10,101 nucleotides of DNA from JBCCQH01 sp039024435 (GTDB taxonomy: Bacteria; Bacteroidota; Bacteroidia; J057; JADKCL01): contig JBCCQH010000167.1 of the NCBI GenBank assembly GCA_039024435.1, forward strand, positions 1-10,101, read 5' to 3'. Within the stretch, counting starts at the first letter, position 1; each line of letters opens with the position of its first letter. The notes under the pieces were generated by a model, which saw only the letters and a program-made list of their open reading frames with translations, was not told the DNA's origin and searched no databases. Of the stretch, positions 6,463-10,101 are shown piece after piece. Made by a program: the position numbers and the translations under genes.

Positions 6463-7152
6463 ATGGCAACAAAAAACGTATCTCCCCGCATCGAGGAAAG
6501 CTGGAAGGCAGCCCTCGCGGACGAATTCAACAAGCCCTACTTTGCGGTGCTGAAAGCATTTCTGGTCTCCGAAAAGGAAGCTGGCCAGACCATTTACCCG
6601 CCCGGCAAGTACATTTTCAATGCCTTTGACTCCACCCCGTTCAACGACGTCAAGGTGGTGATCATCGGACAGGATCCTTACCACGGTCCGGGACAGGCCC
6701 ACGGCTTGTGCTTTTCGGTGCAAAAGGGCGTCGTAACCCCGCCTTCGCTGCGCAACATGTACAAAGAAATCAAGGATGACTTGGGCATGCCTGTCCCCAG
6801 CCACGGCTATTTGCAGCACTGGGCCGACCAAGGGGTGCTTCTTCTCAATTCCATCCTGACCGTCCGGGCCCACCAGGCCGCCTCCCACCGCAATAAAGGC
6901 TGGGAAGAATTCACCGACGCCGCGATCCACAAGCTCAACGCCGAGCGCGAAAATCTGGTCTTTCTCCTCTGGGGAGGATTTGCCAAGAAGAAATCCTCCA
7001 TGATCAATCCGGCGAAGCACCTCATCCTCAAAGCGGCCCATCCTTCGCCCCTCAGCGCCAACAATGGCTGGTTTGGGAGCAAACATTTCTCCCAGACAAA
7101 TGCGTATCTTGAAGCCCACGGCATACCTCCGATTGATTGGAGTGTGCGGTGA
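6463..7152 (+). CDS. ung: Uracil-DNA glycosylase, family 1
   Basis: This enzyme removes uracil from DNA, starting base-excision repair of deaminated cytosine and misincorporated dUMP. The 229-aa product has the normal family length and all key motifs. The water-activating loop is GQDPYHG at 69-75, with catalytic D71. LLLNSILTV covers the uracil-recognition region, LLWGGFAKK follows, and HPSPLS at 193-198 is the minor-groove intercalation loop with catalytic H193. The C-terminus ends in PPIDWSV, as in related proteins. ATG 6463 lies 16 bases or so after the start point predicted from the TAAGTTTG box, and it gives a full N-terminus. The next gene begins 8 bases after the stop, so the two are likely co-transcribed. 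Expression may vary with the upstream tandem repeat, which is inference. Confidence 0.97.
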   Translation: MATKNVSPRIEESWKAALADEFNKPYFAVLKAFLVSEKEAGQTIYPPGKYIFNAFDSTPFNDVKVVIIGQDPYHGPGQAHGLCFSVQKGVVTPPSLRNMYKEIKDDLGMPVPSHGYLQHWADQGVLLLNSILTVRAHQAASHRNKGWEEFTDAAIHKLNAERENLVFLLWGGFAKKKSSMINPAKHLILKAAHPSPLSANNGWFGSKHFSQTNAYLEAHGIPPIDWSVR

Positions 7153-7160
7153 CGCACTAA

Positions 7161-8327
7161 ATGAAACGACGGTACGTACTACTTTTCCATTTGCTCTGGG
7201 GAGTCTGGGGACTCGCTCCGTCGGGTGCGTTTGCCCAAACGGCAAATGTCCATCTGCCCGGCCCAGAAGTGAAATTTGACTTGGATCCGGCGCTCTGGAT
7301 GGGGGCCAGCTTTCGGGAAATGCACCGCACGGTCTTCCGGGATGGCCGGCGCGCTTTGCACCGGCAGTGGCACCTGGATGGGGCGGGGAACCTCGTCGGG
7401 TTTGTGGAGAAATACTACGTGAACGATACCACAGTGGGCTGGGTCGATTCCCTGGATGTCCGGTGCCAATGGGGGGACGGACGGCTGGTGTGGCGGAAAG
7501 TCCACCTCGCCGAAAATGCTGCCTTTTACGACCCCGACGGCGACAACGATTTCTTCACCGAGGGCGGCCACTTCATGATTGATACTTTTTTGTACGCCGG
7601 AAAAAATCTGGTGGAGGTGAAGTCATTGGCCCAATTGCATACCAGTTACCTGCCGGAAGACTACACGACCAACTGCCGCTTTGCGTACGATCCGCGCGAC
7701 AGCCTCGTATACCTCCAAATGGAGGACCGGGAACATTTCTTCCATTACTATGAATCGGGGAAGTTGTGGCGGGACTCTTTTCCTGTGGCTGGCCTCGTCA
7801 TCGGGGTGAATGCCTGGGAATACGACGCGCAGGGCCGGACCGTCCGCCGGGACCACTACGGCTACCGGCCGGGTCGCGGCGAGCGAATCAATCACCTCAC
7901 CCGCACGACCGAGACGACCTGGGGCGAAGGCAAGTTCCCGGTCAAAATCCAGTGGTTCCGGGGAAGTCGCCTCGACTCGATGGCGACCTTTGCCTACGAT
8001 GCAGCGGGTCGGGTCATCCGATTCGAGCAGTCCTGTCTGCGCCTGGGCCTGGAGGAAGATTTGACCTACATCCGGCGGGAAACCGTCTATGATCGCCGGG
8101 GGCGGCGGATCCGGGAAGAAGAAGTGAATCGACGCCGGGGAACCCATTTGGTGCGGACTTGGCGCTACCGCAAGCGCGGTCGGCGGGTGGAATGGCAATC
8201 GGTCGTGGTGCCCGGTGGCGCGGTGTTTGCGGAGGGCTATACCCGGTATCAGCGTGCCGGCCTGCCCGTCGAGGAGTACCGGCAGGGGGCCACTGGGGAA
8301 GAGCGGGTGATGTATTGGTATCGGTGA
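7161..8327 (+). CDS. Secreted YD-repeat-like hypothetical protein
   Basis: The 388-aa product starts with a clear signal peptide: MKRRY, a hydrophobic core rich in Leu and Trp, then AFA-Q, suggesting cleavage after residue 25. The mature part is full of aromatic strands. It contains several YD-type units, with Tyr-Asp at 176, 221, 279 and 310 in contexts such as YDAQGRTV, YDAAGRVI and YDRRGRRI. That pattern is typical of the RHS/YD beta-repeat fold of exported bacterial proteins, here in a short, degenerate form without a visible toxin tip or sorting domain. An acidic stretch, YDPDGDNDFF (near residue 116), could bind calcium. The C-terminal third is markedly arginine-rich. It follows ung by 8 bases, but no functional link is evident. 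It probably acts in the periplasm or on the outer surface. Substrate and role are unknown. Confidence 0.75.
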   Translation: MKRRYVLLFHLLWGVWGLAPSGAFAQTANVHLPGPEVKFDLDPALWMGASFREMHRTVFRDGRRALHRQWHLDGAGNLVGFVEKYYVNDTTVGWVDSLDVRCQWGDGRLVWRKVHLAENAAFYDPDGDNDFFTEGGHFMIDTFLYAGKNLVEVKSLAQLHTSYLPEDYTTNCRFAYDPRDSLVYLQMEDREHFFHYYESGKLWRDSFPVAGLVIGVNAWEYDAQGRTVRRDHYGYRPGRGERINHLTRTTETTWGEGKFPVKIQWFRGSRLDSMATFAYDAAGRVIRFEQSCLRLGLEEDLTYIRRETVYDRRGRRIREEEVNRRRGTHLVRTWRYRKRGRRVEWQSVVVPGGAVFAEGYTRYQRAGLPVEEYRQGATGEERVMYWYR

Positions 8328-8625
8328 AGTGGTTTTTTATGTGGCTGGGTTGGGGAATCTTGGGGGAGCCAGGGGCGTTTTGCCATAAAAAAATTGGATT
8401 TTCTGGCATTTATTGACAAAGCGCTGCCGATTGGAGTTGTAACATAGTACATCGGTTAGGCTGTCAACGATTGGGTTACACCTTGCACTTTACTTTCCGT
8501 GTAAAATGGTCCCCAAGGAAGGCATTGATAAATCGTTTTGGTGCATACCAAGTCTGCCGAATTTAAGTCGGTGAGTTGCCCGGCAAGTTTTGTCGGAAAT
8601 GGCAAAATGATCGTGCTAAACTGAT
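8328..8625. other. Gene-free AT-richer region before the helical-repeat gene
   Basis: No gene is supported. The region holds the terminator-like hairpin at 8381-8408, a TTGACA at 8413-8418 without a matching -10 at standard spacing, and TTGGT-GCAT-ACCAA, a small palindrome near 8540. GC drops relative to the core genes upstream. I could not find a clear TAnnTTTG box for the next gene. Confidence 0.5.
8381..8414 (+). terminator. Possible terminator after the ung operon
   Basis: TGCCA (8381-8385) pairs with TGGCA (8404-8408), and after one mismatch AAAA (8387-8390) pairs with TTTT (8399-8402) around an 8-base loop. TTTATT follows. It begins 53 bases after the preceding stop codon. The stem is AT-rich and the U-tract is broken by an A, so termination may be partial. 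Confidence 0.4.
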
Positions 8626-10095
8626 ATGAAGATTGAGCCTTTACATCGATTGGTTCACTCCTTGTCCCCCGAAGAGCGGAGCATTTTTCGCAAGCAGGGG
8701 ACGTATCGGAGTGTGACCGAAGACATCGTCTTATTTGATCGAATCCTCAAGCATGTGGTACTCGACGAAGTCTCAGAATCAAAGATCAAGGGGAGGAAGT
8801 TTGCTTCTATTTACAAGTACTCAAATTATCGATCAACTCTAGCGGATAAGTTGATCACTTTCCTGGTTGCGCATGGGACTTCCTTTAACCGACTACCGGG
8901 GGTCTTGCGTCGATTTGGTGCTTTGGGAATATTGGAAGAAGTGGTCCCGTTCCTTGAAAGGGATATGTTGAAGGCGACCGAGATGGAAGATTTCACCTTT
9001 CTCAGCTATGCTTATGAGATATTGGGCCGTCTTCCGCGTTTGATGCAGGAAAGCATTGTGTTGCCGCCGGAGATCCTTGGCTTCGAAGCGGTAAAGGAGC
9101 GGAAACGAGAGATTTCAGTATTTGAGCAGATTTTCAGCCAGGTTCCGGCAGCGTATCGGGCAAATTTAGAGACGCGCCGGTTTGCGGCAGAAGCGATTCG
9201 GGACCGAGTGGGGGAATTGAAGTTGTTGTCTCGGACGGCTCAACAAATGGTTCACAAGGCTCGCTCAGCGACCTATTTGTTGAAGGGAGACTGGGAGGGT
9301 GCTTTGCGGGATCAAATTAGGTATGTTGAGGCCTTAGAATCGAGGAAAGAGCGACTCTCAGACTATCGGTTGGCCAACGAGATGAAAAAAGCAGCAGCTT
9401 ATTCCGCACTCGCTGGTGAATTCACGGTCACTTCATATATGATGGACCGGATACGTTCAATTTCGATGATGGAAAGAAATGCGAATTCTGATATACCTCG
9501 CGGTCTACTTCTGCTTCAGGTGGCTGTGGCAGACTGCTTTGCGGGCGAAGAATTGCTTTCGGAGGCTTTGGGGCGGTTCAGCGATAATAAGCACACGTTG
9601 TCCAACCGCGATATTGCTGCGGTCTATTGGCATAGTGCGGCAACTTACTTTCAATTGGGTCGATACAAAGCGTCCATAAAAATGCTTCATCTCCACTTGG
9701 GATTACCCAAAAAAGCACGCATTCCATACAATTGGGAAGCTCACGTGCTACTTCTCATGTGCCATCTTGAGCAGAATACCGATGGGATTATGAGTGCTTT
9801 GGTCCAAGCGGCTAGGAGAGCGCTCCCTGCAGAGAATGGTGACTACGATCGGGATGTTTTGATAATCGTGAAAAGGATGATTGCCAATCCCATAAGATCT
9901 CCTGAATTCCAAGTTTGGATTTCGGATTTGCAGAAAAAATTCAATCAGGATCCAGAATATCTTAGAGGCTGTTTAAAATTGGTTTGTGAAATTTGCTATC
10001 GCAGATTTTTTTGTCTCTCAAAGCTCATTTTGGAGTCCATAGCCAAAGCTATGGGCGAGAAAATAGCTGAAGAGAGGCGGAAAAAGATGCCATAG
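8626..10095 (+). CDS. Helical-repeat protein, 3' end replaced by mobile element
   Basis: The 489-aa frame starts at ATG 8626 with EPLHRLVHSLSPEERSIFRK, which resembles the LI-SLS-EKR-F opening of a large, uncharacterised family of TPR-like helical proteins in Bacteroidota. The rest is almost entirely alpha-helical with TPR-like pairs (for example KARSATYLLKGDWEGALRDQ and AATYFQLGRYKASIKMLHLH). There is no signal peptide or membrane segment, so it is probably a cytoplasmic scaffold; its function is unknown. Native coding ends at about residue 446. The codon at 9964-9966 spans the junction with the mobile element, and residues 447-489 (beginning RGCLKLVCEICYRR) are translated from the element, ending in the basic AEERRKKMP. 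The native C-terminus is therefore missing. GC content is lower than in the core genes, so the gene may be part of an accessory region. Confidence 0.75.
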   Translation: MKIEPLHRLVHSLSPEERSIFRKQGTYRSVTEDIVLFDRILKHVVLDEVSESKIKGRKFASIYKYSNYRSTLADKLITFLVAHGTSFNRLPGVLRRFGALGILEEVVPFLERDMLKATEMEDFTFLSYAYEILGRLPRLMQESIVLPPEILGFEAVKERKREISVFEQIFSQVPAAYRANLETRRFAAEAIRDRVGELKLLSRTAQQMVHKARSATYLLKGDWEGALRDQIRYVEALESRKERLSDYRLANEMKKAAAYSALAGEFTVTSYMMDRIRSISMMERNANSDIPRGLLLLQVAVADCFAGEELLSEALGRFSDNKHTLSNRDIAAVYWHSAATYFQLGRYKASIKMLHLHLGLPKKARIPYNWEAHVLLLMCHLEQNTDGIMSALVQAARRALPAENGDYDRDVLIIVKRMIANPIRSPEFQVWISDLQKKFNQDPEYLRGCLKLVCEICYRRFFCLSKLILESIAKAMGEKIAEERRKKMP

Positions 10096-10101
10096 CAAAA
10101 T
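9965..10101 (+). mobile_element. MITE-like hairpin element, right copy, cut by window edge
   Basis: This is the inverted partner of 1-137, with 132 of 137 positions identical. Its terminus GAGGCTGTTTAAAATT starts at 9965, directly after TTA (9962-9964). It has inserted into the 3' part of the helical-repeat protein gene, which reads 43 codons into it before stopping at 10093-10095. The hairpin arms are 9995-10043 and 10048-10096, with loop CAAA. Pairing continues slightly beyond the arms, which implies that the opposite terminus lies about 25 bases outside the window. No transposase is encoded in the visible part. Confidence 0.72.
9995..10096. repeat. Long imperfect hairpin inside right element
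   Basis: Comparing the two 49-base arms by eye, about 32 positions form Watson-Crick pairs and five more are G-T wobbles. The main unpaired stretch is a 6-7-base internal region near AAAGCT. The tip is the perfect CCATAGC-CAAA-GCTATGG. Confidence 0.75.

Noticed and set aside
8413..8446. TTGACA with TAACAT as a sigma70-type promoter
   Set aside because: The spacing is 21 bases, too long for that class, and the phylum generally does not use it.
1..10101. CRISPR array or tRNA genes
   Set aside because: The only regular short repeat is the 7-bp tandem array, which has no spacers, and no cloverleaf or conserved T-arm sequence was found by eye.

Overview
The window looks like chromosomal DNA from a member of the Bacteroidota, possibly a Saprospiria- or Cytophagia-like lineage of moderately high GC. 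This is inferred from four things: the long two-domain amidophosphoribosyltransferase typical of that phylum, pheS without pheT beside it, promoter-like TAnnTTTG boxes, and a helical-repeat protein type common there. No rRNA, tRNA or CRISPR array was seen.

Layout. Both ends of the window are copies of the same 137-bp sequence in inverted orientation (1-137 and 9965-10101). Each copy has its GAGGCTGTTTAAAATT terminus facing inwards, abutting TTA/TAA, and carries a long imperfect hairpin. They look like nearly complete copies of a small non-autonomous (MITE-like) element, and the window stops inside both. Between the left copy and about position 1930 is a lower-GC accessory stretch with three tightly spaced genes of unknown function (192-841, 845-1366, 1373-1922). 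The first and third are each interrupted by an apparent one-base frameshift.

Positions 2057 to 8327 form the conserved core. It holds pheS (phenylalanyl-tRNA synthetase alpha), a 3-hydroxybutyryl-CoA dehydrogenase gene one base downstream, a long-form purF-type amidophosphoribosyltransferase with a GTG start and its own promoter-like box, ung (uracil-DNA glycosylase), and a secreted YD-repeat-like protein 8 bases after ung. These genes work in translation, acyl-CoA metabolism, purine synthesis, DNA repair and the cell envelope. They do not form one pathway; adjacency reflects short co-transcribed pairs (pheS-hbd and ung-YD protein). The purF-ung gap holds two perfect GC-rich palindromes and seven tandem copies of a 7-bp unit just upstream of the likely ung promoter.

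From 8328 to the right end GC falls again. A 298-bp gap with a terminator-like hairpin is followed by a large helical-repeat protein gene (8626-10095). Its native 3' end has been replaced by the right-hand element, so the last 43 codons are read from the element. I see no recognisable defence or biosynthetic system. The most unusual features are the hairpin elements and what they do to the adjacent gene, the decaying three-gene module, and the heptamer tract at the ung promoter.
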